From: Chitinophaga pinensis
GTDB taxonomy: Bacteria > Bacteroidota > Bacteroidia > Chitinophagales > Chitinophagaceae
Direction: 5' to 3'
NCBI GenBank assembly: GCA_945872815.1
Contig: CAMCAY010000008.1
Coordinates: 1 to 64,000 of the forward strand
DNA length: 64,000 bases
Made by a program: the position numbers and the translations under genes
In this document: positions 8,873 to 17,942 of the stretch, in pieces
Layout: each line of letters starts with the position of its first letter
How positions within the stretch are numbered: position 1 is the first letter of the stretch
Notes under the pieces: model-generated
What the model was told of the DNA's origin: nothing
Databases searched by the model: none
What the model saw: the letters and a program-made list of their open reading frames with translations, nothing else

Positions 8873-10000
8873 ATGGATATAGTTTTAGTCATCATATTAA
8901 TTTTGCTTGTCAACTTGGTTATTGTAAAATCGATATCGTCAAAGTTTGACTGTAAACCTGGCAATTTTCCATGGATTCTCTTTTTATTTCATGTACTTAT
9001 TTCCGGAGCATATATTTTTTACACTTCTGATTCAAATAGTGACTCTTGGAGTTACTATATTGTCCCACATGGAATAGATGATTGGTTTTCTATGTATGAA
9101 AGTGGTACCAAGTTTATCAGTTTTCTTGCATGGCCTTTAATTCAGATATTCGGACTTTCCTTCTTTTCCAACATGGTGATATTTTCTTATTTTGGATATT
9201 TGGGTATTTTGTTGTTTTATTTAACTGCACTAGAAAACATTAAACTTAATACTTCAAAAAGTAAAATGGGCCCCATTGAGTTGGTTTTTTTATTGCCCAA
9301 TTTGCATTTTTGGACCTCCTCTTTGGGAAAGGGAAGTATGAGTTTGTTTGCTATCGGATTGTTTGCGTTCGGTTTAAGTAGATTTAACCGAAGATTTTTA
9401 TGGATCTTATTGGGAGGATACATAATTTATATGATAAGACCCCATATTTTATTAGCAGTGGTAATAGGGATACTAATTGGGGTTTTTCTGACAAATGTTG
9501 GTATCAAACCTGTATTCAAATGGTTGATTTTTCTCTTGTCTATTGTAGCATTTTCTTATTTAAGTGAAAGTGTATTAAAGTTTACGGATACTGATTCTTT
9601 GAATTTCACTACCTCTTCCACATTTAGTCATCGTACAAATGAACTTTCTAAAGCATCTTCTGGTGTTGATATCCAAAACTATAACCAGCTTGAAAAAGTA
9701 TTGACTTTTTGGTTTCGCCCCTTATTTTTTGATCAGCTAGGGGCCTTTGGATTTATTGCTTCCTTTGAAAATGCTATCTATATTTTTATGTTTGTAACTA
9801 TTATTAGAAGACTGTTTTCAAATTGGTTTAAGTTCAATGGTTTATTCAAAATTTTTTTATTTTCATTTATTTTAGGCTCTGTTGTATTGGCTCAGGTAAG
9901 TGGAAACTTAGGGATTGCATTACGCCAAAAAACACAGTTTATGCCATTTTTGTTTATTATTTATTTTAAAGCGCTGAGTTTTCAGAAAAAGTACCGTTAG
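8873..10000 (+). CDS. Polytopic membrane protein, probable EPS polymerase (EpsG/Wzy-like)
   Basis: A 375-residue protein with about ten hydrophobic segments and a long central extracytoplasmic loop (roughly residues 230-280). The spacing of membrane segments, the early segment with DSDSW-like acidic/aromatic residues after TM2, and a conserved-looking PNLHFWTSSLGKGS stretch resemble EpsG/Wzy-type polymerases. Those enzymes join lipid-linked repeat units in the periplasm. No decisive sequence motif exists for the family, so the call rests on topology and position inside the EPS operon. It could instead be a flippase-related or O-antigen ligase-like protein. Confidence 0.6.
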   Translation: MDIVLVIILILLVNLVIVKSISSKFDCKPGNFPWILFLFHVLISGAYIFYTSDSNSDSWSYYIVPHGIDDWFSMYESGTKFISFLAWPLIQIFGLSFFSNMVIFSYFGYLGILLFYLTALENIKLNTSKSKMGPIELVFLLPNLHFWTSSLGKGSMSLFAIGLFAFGLSRFNRRFLWILLGGYIIYMIRPHILLAVVIGILIGVFLTNVGIKPVFKWLIFLLSIVAFSYLSESVLKFTDTDSLNFTTSSTFSHRTNELSKASSGVDIQNYNQLEKVLTFWFRPLFFDQLGAFGFIASFENAIYIFMFVTIIRRLFSNWFKFNGLFKIFLFSFILGSVVLAQVSGNLGIALRQKTQFMPFLFIIYFKALSFQKKYR

Positions 10001-10022
10001 ACTAATTACCGGATTTATGTAG

Positions 10023-11015
10023 ATGAAAAAAAATGGAACTTTTATAATATCACTAGATTTCGAATTACATTGGGGATGTGTCGAATCAAAAACCGTTTTG
10101 GATTACCAGTCGCAACAGTATTTTATAAATACACGAAACGTAATACCGAATATACTTTATCTCTTTGATGAACACAATATACATGCAACATGGGCCACAG
10201 TGGGCATGTTGTTTAATAAGAGTTCACTAGATTGGCAAAAAAAAATTCCAACTATTATTCCAACGTACAAAAACAAAAAAGTTTCTGTGTATGAATGGAT
10301 ATTTAAAAATGGATTTTTGAAAGAAGATGATTGCTGTCATTTTGCTCCGGAATTAATTCAAAAAATAAAAGAAACAAAAAATCAGGAATTAGCTACCCAT
10401 ACTTACTCTCATTATTTCTGTCTTGAAAAAGGACAAACAATAGAGCAATTCCGTCAAGATATAGAGAGAGCTGTTACTGTGGCAAAAGAAAAGGACATAG
10501 AAATTACCTCACTCGTATTTCCTCGAAATCAATACAACGATCAATATATATCAGTGTGTCATGAATTTGGAATTCAAACCGTAAGAACATGTCCAAATGT
10601 TTGGTATTGGTCACCTACTGCAGAATCTGGTTTATTAAGAAAGTTATTTAGAACAGGTGATGCATATTTGAAAATTAATTCAATACCTCCTGTTTTTTTA
10701 GAAGATATAAAAACAGATCAATTGCCTTTGCGTTTACCCGCAAGCAGATTATACAGACCTTGGACTCCGAAACTATCATTACTCAATAAATTAAAGCAAA
10801 AAAGAATTTTACAAGAAATGACAGCAGCCGCACAAAACGGAGCCTATTACCACTTATGGTGGCATCCCGAAAATTTTGGATTATTTCCTGACAAGTGTAT
10901 GGAGGAGCTGAAGCAAATAGTAAATCATTATGTTTACCTGAATAAAAAGTATGGTTTTGAAAGTTATAATATGCATGAGATTTCAAAATTGTTATTAAAC
11001 AGAATTGAAAAATAA
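10023..11015 (+). CDS. Polysaccharide deacetylase family protein
   Basis: A 330-residue NodB-homology (CE4-like) protein. The metal/catalytic motif 1 is seen as SLDFELHWG (Asp12, Glu14), motif 2 as HTYSH (His126, His130) and motif 3 around FPRNQYND. A further HLWWHPEN motif lies near the C-terminus. The variant with LDFELHWG is common in exopolysaccharide loci. There is no signal peptide, so it is either cytoplasmic or acts on lipid-linked intermediates on the inner side. N-deacetylation of an amino sugar is the expected reaction, but the substrate is unknown. It lies 22 bp after the polymerase gene. Confidence 0.85.
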   Translation: MKKNGTFIISLDFELHWGCVESKTVLDYQSQQYFINTRNVIPNILYLFDEHNIHATWATVGMLFNKSSLDWQKKIPTIIPTYKNKKVSVYEWIFKNGFLKEDDCCHFAPELIQKIKETKNQELATHTYSHYFCLEKGQTIEQFRQDIERAVTVAKEKDIEITSLVFPRNQYNDQYISVCHEFGIQTVRTCPNVWYWSPTAESGLLRKLFRTGDAYLKINSIPPVFLEDIKTDQLPLRLPASRLYRPWTPKLSLLNKLKQKRILQEMTAAAQNGAYYHLWWHPENFGLFPDKCMEELKQIVNHYVYLNKKYGFESYNMHEISKLLLNRIEK

Positions 11016-11070
11016 AAACTCAAAATAATTTTCTGAAATTCTAATCTTAATTGCTTACTTAAGAATCCGG

Positions 11071-11688
11071 ATGTTAAATAAAAAAACATATCTATTAATA
11101 AAAAGATTTTTTGATGTTGTATTTTCATTAATCGGTTTAACCGTTTCTATTCCGGTAATTTCAATATTGATAGCAGTTTTTTTTATTACAGGACAACGAA
11201 GTTTTTTTTTCAAGCAAACCCGTGTGGGTTGGAAAGAAAATTTATTTAAGTTATACAAACTCAAAACAATGAATGACAAAAGGGATTCTTCTGGAGCTCT
11301 TTTATCTGATGAAAAAAGAATTACCAAATTCGGCAAAATAGTCAGATGGTCTTCATTAGATGAATTGCCTCAATTGTTGAATGTGCTGAAAGGTGAAATG
11401 AGTTTTGTAGGACCAAGGCCTTTGTTGAAAGAATATTTGCCTTTATATACCACCGAACAAAAAAAAAGACACGCATTAAAACCTGGAATTACAGGACTAG
11501 CTCAAATCTATGGAAGAAATGCTATTAGCTGGGAAAAGAAATTTCAACTTGATATTACTTACACAAAAAAGTATTCATTTTTTCTAGATATTAAAATATT
11601 ATTTATAACAGTAATGAGATTTTTTAGACCCGTAAATATCAATCAGCCAAACATCTCTACAGTAGAACCATTCAATGGAACAAATTAA
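11071..11688 (+). CDS. Undecaprenyl-phosphate phosphoglycosyl transferase (PglC-like)
   Basis: A 205-residue monotopic phosphoglycosyl transferase of the bacterial sugar transferase family. A single N-terminal hydrophobic re-entrant segment (about residues 15-40) is followed by the catalytic Asp-Glu in SSLDELPQL and the signature SFVGPRPLL, then KPGITGLAQIYGRN. These enzymes transfer a sugar-phosphate from UDP-sugar to undecaprenyl phosphate and so start the repeat unit. The short length equals the minimal PglC form without the extra WbaP-type TM domain. With the aminotransferase and 4,6-dehydratase downstream, an amino-dideoxy sugar donor is likely. Confidence 0.92.
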   Translation: MLNKKTYLLIKRFFDVVFSLIGLTVSIPVISILIAVFFITGQRSFFFKQTRVGWKENLFKLYKLKTMNDKRDSSGALLSDEKRITKFGKIVRWSSLDELPQLLNVLKGEMSFVGPRPLLKEYLPLYTTEQKKRHALKPGITGLAQIYGRNAISWEKKFQLDITYTKKYSFFLDIKILFITVMRFFRPVNINQPNISTVEPFNGTN

Positions 11689-11821
11689 CAAAGGGCATAA
11701 TTTCTATATTATTAAATTGTAATTTATATTAATTTAATAAAAGCATCTCGTTTTTTTTTCTTAATTTTAATTCACTTCTCTACCCTTTGAGCCAAACTGA
11801 AAATACTTAAATATTTGGATT

Positions 11822-12949
11822 TTGGATAAAATTTGGTTGTCGTCGCCGCATATCGGAGATAAAGAGATTCAATATGTCAATGAGGCATTTCAAACAAATT
11901 GGATTGCTCCTTTGGGTCCCAATGTTGATGCATTTGAAAAACAATTGAGTCAATTTTTAAAAGTAAATGAAGTAGTTTCATTAAGCTCAGGAACCGCAGC
12001 ACTTCACCTTGCATTGATAGCAGTTGGAGTTAAGTCGGGAGATATAGTTTTATGTCAGACTTTTACATTTGCTGCATCCGCATTCCCTATTTTGTATTTG
12101 AATGCAGAACCAGTATTTATTGACAGTGAAAAAGAAACATGGAATATAGATCCGGAACTTACTGAAAAAGCAATTATTGAGTCAATTTCGAAAGGTAAAA
12201 AGCCTGCTGCAATTATAATCGTTCATTTGTATGGAATGCCGGCTAAGATGAATGAGTTGTTGAGAATTGCAAAAACATACGAAATACCTGTAATTGAAGA
12301 TGCTGCTGAAGCATTGGGAAGTGAATATCATAATAGTAAATGTGGAAGCATGGGCACAGTAGGTGTGTTGAGTTTTAATGGAAATAAAATCATTACTACA
12401 AGTGGAGGTGGAGGATTGACAAGTAATGATACAAGTATCATTAAAAAAGTTAGGCATCTATCAGCACAATCTAAAGAACCAGCACCTTATTATTTACATA
12501 AGGAAATTGGATATAATTATCGATTAAGTAATGTTTGTGCAGGTATTGGCAGAGGGCAGATGGAAGTTTTACATGAAAGAGTTAATAGAAGAAGAGAAAT
12601 TTATAATTTATATAAAGTGGGTTTTAAAAATACAGAAGGGATTTCATTCGTGGAGGAACCTTTAGGAACATTATCAAATAGGTGGTTGACTACTTTATTA
12701 TTTGATAAACACACTTTTGAAACAGGGATTAACAATAAAGTAAGAATTGAATTGGAACGGCAAAAAATAGAATCTAGACTTCTTTGGAAACCCTTGCATC
12801 AGCAACCGGTTTTTGAAAATAAAACTGCTTTTTTGAATGGGGTATCAGATAATTTATTTGAAAATGGTCTTTGTTTACCAAGTGGCTCAAATTTAACCAA
12901 TCAAGAAGTTTTAAGAACAATCGAGAGTATAAAAAAAGTAATAGTTTGA
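11822..12949 (+). CDS. DegT/DnrJ/EryC1 sugar aminotransferase (PglE-like), TTG start
   Basis: A 375-residue PLP enzyme of the nucleotide-sugar aminotransferase family. The Schiff-base lysine lies in SFNGNKIITTSGGG (Lys189), with the cofactor-binding segment EDAAEALGS before it. The N-terminus IWLSSPHIGDKE and the segment FQTNWIAPLGPN are typical of UDP-4-amino-sugar synthases such as PglE. It should aminate the 4-keto sugar made by the 4,6-dehydratase in the next gene. No ATG or GTG exists between the in-frame stop at 11798-11800 and the conserved N-terminus, so TTG at 11822 is the best start. Confidence 0.88.
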   Translation: MDKIWLSSPHIGDKEIQYVNEAFQTNWIAPLGPNVDAFEKQLSQFLKVNEVVSLSSGTAALHLALIAVGVKSGDIVLCQTFTFAASAFPILYLNAEPVFIDSEKETWNIDPELTEKAIIESISKGKKPAAIIIVHLYGMPAKMNELLRIAKTYEIPVIEDAAEALGSEYHNSKCGSMGTVGVLSFNGNKIITTSGGGGLTSNDTSIIKKVRHLSAQSKEPAPYYLHKEIGYNYRLSNVCAGIGRGQMEVLHERVNRRREIYNLYKVGFKNTEGISFVEEPLGTLSNRWLTTLLFDKHTFETGINNKVRIELERQKIESRLLWKPLHQQPVFENKTAFLNGVSDNLFENGLCLPSGSNLTNQEVLRTIESIKKVIV

Positions 12950-13007
12950 TTTAATGGAATTTATAACTGATCTTAAGATATTAAACAAAAACGTATAATT
13001 TTTTGAA

Positions 13008-14870
13008 GTGAAATTTTTTAAAAAAATATTTATCAGGCCTTCTCAACTGGTTCTAATTGGTGATCAGGTATTGATAATACTCGGTTTTTTGTCTTCAATG
13101 ATTATTTATTACAGGATGCTATCCATCAATGACATACCTGTATTCTCTGTGGTATATAATTCACTTTTGCAACTTATTTTCGGGATTTATGCTTGGGTTA
13201 TTTTTAATATCAACAAAAAGGTAATTCGCTATTTTAACAGCAATGATTATTTAAATCTGATGCTCATTATTGTCTTGATACATGTATCAACTTTATTGAT
13301 GAGTTTGACTTTTCCTGAAAAATATCATTTAAAACCTGAAATCTTTTTTATCAGTTTTTTCATTACGTCCATTTATATAATTGCAACAAGATTTCTAATC
13401 AGCTATCTTTATTTTTTTTACAACAATCCCCGAAGTGTAAAAAGTCAAAAGAAATTATTGATCTATGGCGCAGGGGAATTAGGGAATTTTATCAAAAAAT
13501 CAATTGATACGCATTATAAAGGAGCGTATAAGCTGATTGCATTTCTTGATGACGATATTCAAAAAATAGGTCGTTATGTCGGAGAGACAATTGTATTGAA
13601 CCCTTCAAACAATATTAATAAAATTATTCAGGATAATGAGATTACGGATATTATAATTGCCAACAAAACCCTGCATCCTACAAAAAAATCTCAATTTCTT
13701 GAAAATGCCATTGCAGCCAATGTTAGAATTAAAGAAATATCTTCCATTCAATCTTTTTTTGGTGCAGATTTCAACTTTGAAAAACTTGAAAGTATAGAAA
13801 TCCAAGATTTATTGAACAGAGAGCCAATTGTTTTATTTGATGAACACGTTGCAGAAGAATTAACAAATAAAACGTTGCTAGTTACCGGAGCGGCAGGCTC
13901 TATTGGAAGTGAAATCGTTCGTAAGCTTGCAGAACATAATGCATCTTTAATCATTTGTGTGGACTTTTCAGAGAGTGCTTTATATGACCTACAACAGGAA
14001 TTATTGAACAAACACTCTTCAAAAAGACTTCGTTTTATTTTGCTAGATATTAGAAACCAGCATAGGATGGAAGAATTATTTAAAGAATATTCTCCTGATT
14101 TTGTTTATCATGCAGCAGCATACAAACATGTGCCTTTGATGGAATTGTTTCCTTGGGAGGGTATCCAGACAAATGTTATTTCGACAGCTAGATTGGCGCA
14201 AATCGCAATTCAATACAATGCAAAAAAGTTTGTTTTTATTTCTTCAGATAAAGCAGTAAATCCGACCAGTATAATGGGGGCAACCAAAAAACTTGCTGAG
14301 ATTATTGTTCAAACATACGCAGCCCAACATACATCAACCTCTTTTATTATTACACGTTTTGGAAATGTATTGGGCTCCAACGGGTCTGTAGTACCTTTAT
14401 TTAAGAAACAAATTAAAAAGGGTGGACCTATTACTGTAACTCATCCCGAAATGATTCGTTATTTTATGACAATTTCAGAGGCTTGTCAACTTGTTTTGGA
14501 AGCCTCCATTGTAGGGGAAAAAGGAGACGTTTTTGTTTTTGATATGGGCAGCCCCGTAAAAATTTTAGATCTGGCAAAAAATATGATTCGTTTGGCTGGC
14601 TACCAACCTGATGTTGAAATTAAAATTGAATTTACAGGACAAAGACCAGGTGAAAAATTATTTGAAGAATTATTTTCTTCAAATGAATTACTTCAACGAA
14701 CCCAACACGAAAAGTTAATGATTTCAAAAAATAATACAATTCATAACTTTGGATTGGATGAAATACTGAAAAAACTCTTGTTGTTAGAGGGTAATTATAA
14801 CCCGGACGCATATAAGAAACTAATGAAGGAATTAATACCCGAGTTTAATTATATTAACGAAAAAGATTAA
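13008..14870 (+). CDS. Membrane-anchored nucleoside-diphosphate-sugar 4,6-dehydratase (PglF/CapD-like), GTG start
   Basis: A 620-residue protein with four N-terminal TM segments (about residues 10-140), a CoA-binding-like Rossmann region, and a catalytic SDR domain. The NAD loop is TGAAGSIGSE (Gly294-Gly300). The active site has SSDKA (residues 412-416) and MGATKK (Met423, Lys427), where the usual YxxxK tyrosine is replaced by Met, as known for PglF/FlaA1/CapD enzymes. The expected reaction converts UDP-GlcNAc to its 4-keto-6-deoxy form, which the preceding aminotransferase would use. The start codon is GTG. It ends 17 bp before the PorP-like gene. Confidence 0.92.
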   Translation: MKFFKKIFIRPSQLVLIGDQVLIILGFLSSMIIYYRMLSINDIPVFSVVYNSLLQLIFGIYAWVIFNINKKVIRYFNSNDYLNLMLIIVLIHVSTLLMSLTFPEKYHLKPEIFFISFFITSIYIIATRFLISYLYFFYNNPRSVKSQKKLLIYGAGELGNFIKKSIDTHYKGAYKLIAFLDDDIQKIGRYVGETIVLNPSNNINKIIQDNEITDIIIANKTLHPTKKSQFLENAIAANVRIKEISSIQSFFGADFNFEKLESIEIQDLLNREPIVLFDEHVAEELTNKTLLVTGAAGSIGSEIVRKLAEHNASLIICVDFSESALYDLQQELLNKHSSKRLRFILLDIRNQHRMEELFKEYSPDFVYHAAAYKHVPLMELFPWEGIQTNVISTARLAQIAIQYNAKKFVFISSDKAVNPTSIMGATKKLAEIIVQTYAAQHTSTSFIITRFGNVLGSNGSVVPLFKKQIKKGGPITVTHPEMIRYFMTISEACQLVLEASIVGEKGDVFVFDMGSPVKILDLAKNMIRLAGYQPDVEIKIEFTGQRPGEKLFEELFSSNELLQRTQHEKLMISKNNTIHNFGLDEILKKLLLLEGNYNPDAYKKLMKELIPEFNYINEKD

Positions 14871-14887
14871 AAATCATCGAATATCAG

Positions 14888-16066
14888 ATGTATATGAAAA
14901 ATACTTACTTGCTTTTTATAGCAGTACTTTTATTCACAAGCAGCACTTTTTCTCAAAATGCCCGTTTTTCTCAACTTTGGGCTGCCCCCATTCAATTTAA
15001 CCCATCGCTTACAGGAAGATTTGATGGACAAATAAGATTTGGTAATTTAAATAGTTGGCAAACATCCTCTTATAGAATAGATCCCAACCAAGTAAATCTC
15101 AACCGAGTTAATCATCAGAATTTTACATTGGATATTAAAATAGGGAAATATAGAAGCAGTGGAGATGAAAGACCCAGTGGTAAATCTAATGAAAATTATG
15201 TTGCAGCAAAAGATCCATCCCTTGCAAAATTTACTCCCAATAAAGGTTATTGGAGCATTGGATTAAACTATTATCATTATGGTCACTCAACTTCAAGTGT
15301 TGATGGAAAGTTTTATTCAGGTTCAATTGCTCGCCATTTTTATTCTTTAAGTAACAGATATTTTGGATTTGGTGGGCAGATGACTTATGCCGTGGGCGAT
15401 TTGAATACTAACAGAGGAGCCTCATACTATTATGATATGGAAATTAACGGAGGTGGATTTCATATTTCTAATCAATTAACTAAATCAAAATCTAAAGGTA
15501 TTCAGTATAAAGTAAATTATATTGATTACAATGGTGGCGCTTATTATGGCTTGGTGACTGAGTCGGTGATGTTTGAAGTAGCTTATGCAATGTCTCATTT
15601 GTTTTATCCGTTCAATGCATTTAAGCCTGATGCAGATAAACCAAGTTTAAGACATAGAACAACAGCCAGCACGATTTTAAGGGTAAAATTAAATAACAAG
15701 TTTGGATTAATTCAAAGAAATATTTACTGGAAGGAAGGAATGTATCTTAAAAGTCGCAATGAAAACGGAGACAGCTCTCAATCTATTTCAATTTGGGCGG
15801 GGGTAGAGTTTATTAAAACCAATCCTGTAAGAGATTTGAACATGAGTGGAGGTTTGTATTTTCGTTCCTTCAGAACCATTATTCCTTATCTCAATATAAA
15901 TTTAAATAGGGCAATTAACCTGAGATATAGCTATGAAACTACTGTATTCAGTGCAAAAAAGTATACTGCTTATACGGCTAAAAGACATGAGCTAGCAGTT
16001 ATTTTATACAAAAAGAGATACACCACAATAGGAACTAAATTCTACAAAAAACTGAATTTGTGGTAG
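14888..16066 (+). CDS. PorP/SprF-family type IX secretion-associated membrane protein
   Basis: A 392-residue protein with a signal peptide (cleavage likely after TFSQ near residue 23). Directly after it comes the family hallmark NARFSQLWAAPIQFNPSLTG. The rest is rich in alternating aromatic strands, as expected for an outer-membrane beta-barrel. PorP/SprF proteins work with the type IX secretion/gliding machinery and often help attach or export a partner adhesin. Here the gene follows the EPS dehydratase by only 17 bp and precedes a PD40 protein, so it looks like part of the EPS operon. ATG at 14894 is an alternative start. Its exact partner is unknown. Confidence 0.85.
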   Translation: MYMKNTYLLFIAVLLFTSSTFSQNARFSQLWAAPIQFNPSLTGRFDGQIRFGNLNSWQTSSYRIDPNQVNLNRVNHQNFTLDIKIGKYRSSGDERPSGKSNENYVAAKDPSLAKFTPNKGYWSIGLNYYHYGHSTSSVDGKFYSGSIARHFYSLSNRYFGFGGQMTYAVGDLNTNRGASYYYDMEINGGGFHISNQLTKSKSKGIQYKVNYIDYNGGAYYGLVTESVMFEVAYAMSHLFYPFNAFKPDADKPSLRHRTTASTILRVKLNNKFGLIQRNIYWKEGMYLKSRNENGDSSQSISIWAGVEFIKTNPVRDLNMSGGLYFRSFRTIIPYLNINLNRAINLRYSYETTVFSAKKYTAYTAKRHELAVILYKKRYTTIGTKFYKKLNLW

Positions 16067-16108
16067 TCTCAATTTATTATATCTAAAAAAAATTCAAAAA
16101 AATCCGTG

Positions 16109-17869
16109 ATGAAAAAAATATCAATTGGTTTATTCTTTTCTTTCTGTTCTTCAATGCTATTAGCTCAGGCACCGGTTGAACAAACTACAATTGAAAATCT
16201 CGGCAAAAATGTTAATTCTCCATTTGCAGAATTAAGGCCTGTAATATCGGGCAATGGTAAGACTTTATATTTTGTAGTAGAAGGAAATCCTCAAAATGTC
16301 AATTATCCTGTTGACAACAGGGCACAGGATGTATGGTTTTCAACACTTGATATCACTGGGACAGGGTGGAACAAGGCTGAGCAATTTTCAGCACCTGTTA
16401 ATTCAAGAACAGACAATGCAATTTTTTGGACATCACCGGACGGCAGTGAAATTTTAATTAGAGGAGCCTATGAAAATGGTCAATATTATGGCAGAGGTTT
16501 TTCGTTTTGTCAGAAAACAATGGATGGCTGGTCGGACCCAAAAATGTTGTATATAGATGGTTATCAAACGATGTCTCAGGATATTTACGATGGAGCGACA
16601 CTATCCAGTGATAAGAAAACACTGTTGTTGTATATGTCTGAAGTTAAAAATAGTTTTTTGAATGACATTTATATCAGTCGTTTGCAGGAAGATAGTATTT
16701 GGAGTACTCCTGAAAAACTAATGGATAGTATTAGTTTAGACGATTATGATGAGGTTGCACCATTTATCGCCTACGATGATTACACCCTTTATTTTGCCAG
16801 TTCCAGACCTGGAGGATATGGAGGGTATGATATTTACAAAACAACCAGATTAGACGACTCATGGACAAGATGGTCAAAGCCAGTCAACTTAGGTAAGCCA
16901 ATAAATACATTAAAGTCTGAAGCATATTTTACATTGGATATTCAGGGAGACTATGCCTATATGGCTACTATGACTGCTAATAATAAAACAGACATAGTTA
17001 AAGTTCAACTCAGCGAAGATCAAAAACCCAAAAAGTCTTCAATAGGTACTAGAAATGGAGGCAATGAACAAGATAGCTTATCTTACAAAATACTTAATTC
17101 ACTTGATTTACCCGCTGAAGTAAAATTACAAATCATAGATTTGAGCAGAAGAAGCAAAGAAGGTGGAGTGGAGGGCGAGAAGGCAGTAGAAGAATTAAAA
17201 ATAATAACAACTCAGCCTGCAGAGTTTTTCAAACAGAGAAAAAGCGAAGCGATTGAAAGATCACAGGGAATATCACCTGAGGAAAGCGGAATTAATCAGA
17301 TAGTTAACAACTATAACAACATTATCCAACAATTAGAAAAATTAGATTCAATTGATTTAGCATTGTTGTCATCAGCTGATCTGAATTTTACTCAGGGTTC
17401 GTCAACAGTAGAAAAACCTGTTGACCAAAAAGAATCAAAGGAAAAAGATAAATACCAAGAGGGATCTGAATCAGAATTTAATTCAAATATAAATTGGATA
17501 GGGAACACCGCTCCAGGCGGCTCTACTAATCATACCTATCAGTGGAGTCAAACTGGAAATCTTGTTACACTGAGGATTTCCTTATTGTATGATATTCCTG
17601 GTAAAGAATGTAAATCTGCAGTAATTGAATTGCCTGCCGATTGTCCCACTCCTTTTGAGCCGAAGGGTTTTAAGGCAAATGGATCTATTTTATATTTTGG
17701 AACAGGATATTTCATGGAAAGCAACACTTCAGATCCTGTAGCTCCAAATGCATACACAAATGTGCTGAGAAAAAATGCATCAGGAACTGGCTATGAAATA
17801 TTTATTACCAGAGGCACGGCTATTGACCCTTCGGTTTGTTATACAACTATTCAGTATTACACTTATTGA
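16109..17869 (+). CDS. Secreted PD40 (WD40-like beta-propeller) protein with a novel-looking C-terminus
   Basis: A 586-residue protein beginning with a signal peptide (MKKISIGLFFSFCSSMLLAQ). A GTG directly before the ATG is the less likely start. Residues about 35-300 hold PD40-type propeller repeats, seen as LRPVISGNGKTLYFV, DGATLSSDKKTLLLY and IAYDDYTLYFASSRPGGYGGYDIY. A helical, charged linker (about 310-440) follows. The last 110 residues form a separate domain with two cysteines (ECKSAV and DCPTPFEP) that I do not recognise. Partners of PorP-like proteins often have PD40 plus OmpA domains; no OmpA domain is present here. It lies 42 bp after the PorP-like gene. Confidence 0.75.
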   Translation: MKKISIGLFFSFCSSMLLAQAPVEQTTIENLGKNVNSPFAELRPVISGNGKTLYFVVEGNPQNVNYPVDNRAQDVWFSTLDITGTGWNKAEQFSAPVNSRTDNAIFWTSPDGSEILIRGAYENGQYYGRGFSFCQKTMDGWSDPKMLYIDGYQTMSQDIYDGATLSSDKKTLLLYMSEVKNSFLNDIYISRLQEDSIWSTPEKLMDSISLDDYDEVAPFIAYDDYTLYFASSRPGGYGGYDIYKTTRLDDSWTRWSKPVNLGKPINTLKSEAYFTLDIQGDYAYMATMTANNKTDIVKVQLSEDQKPKKSSIGTRNGGNEQDSLSYKILNSLDLPAEVKLQIIDLSRRSKEGGVEGEKAVEELKIITTQPAEFFKQRKSEAIERSQGISPEESGINQIVNNYNNIIQQLEKLDSIDLALLSSADLNFTQGSSTVEKPVDQKESKEKDKYQEGSESEFNSNINWIGNTAPGGSTNHTYQWSQTGNLVTLRISLLYDIPGKECKSAVIELPADCPTPFEPKGFKANGSILYFGTGYFMESNTSDPVAPNAYTNVLRKNASGTGYEIFITRGTAIDPSVCYTTIQYYTY

Positions 17870-17942
17870 TTGTAAATAAAATTGCTACTTATAGTTAACT
17901 ACAACTTTTTCAGGTTGCTTACTAGGGAATGATATTGTTGTG

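Noticed and set aside
17885-17905. Short palindrome TAGTTAACTA between convergent genes
   Set aside because: It is only 10 bp with no loop or T run, so it supports neither a terminator nor a specific operator.
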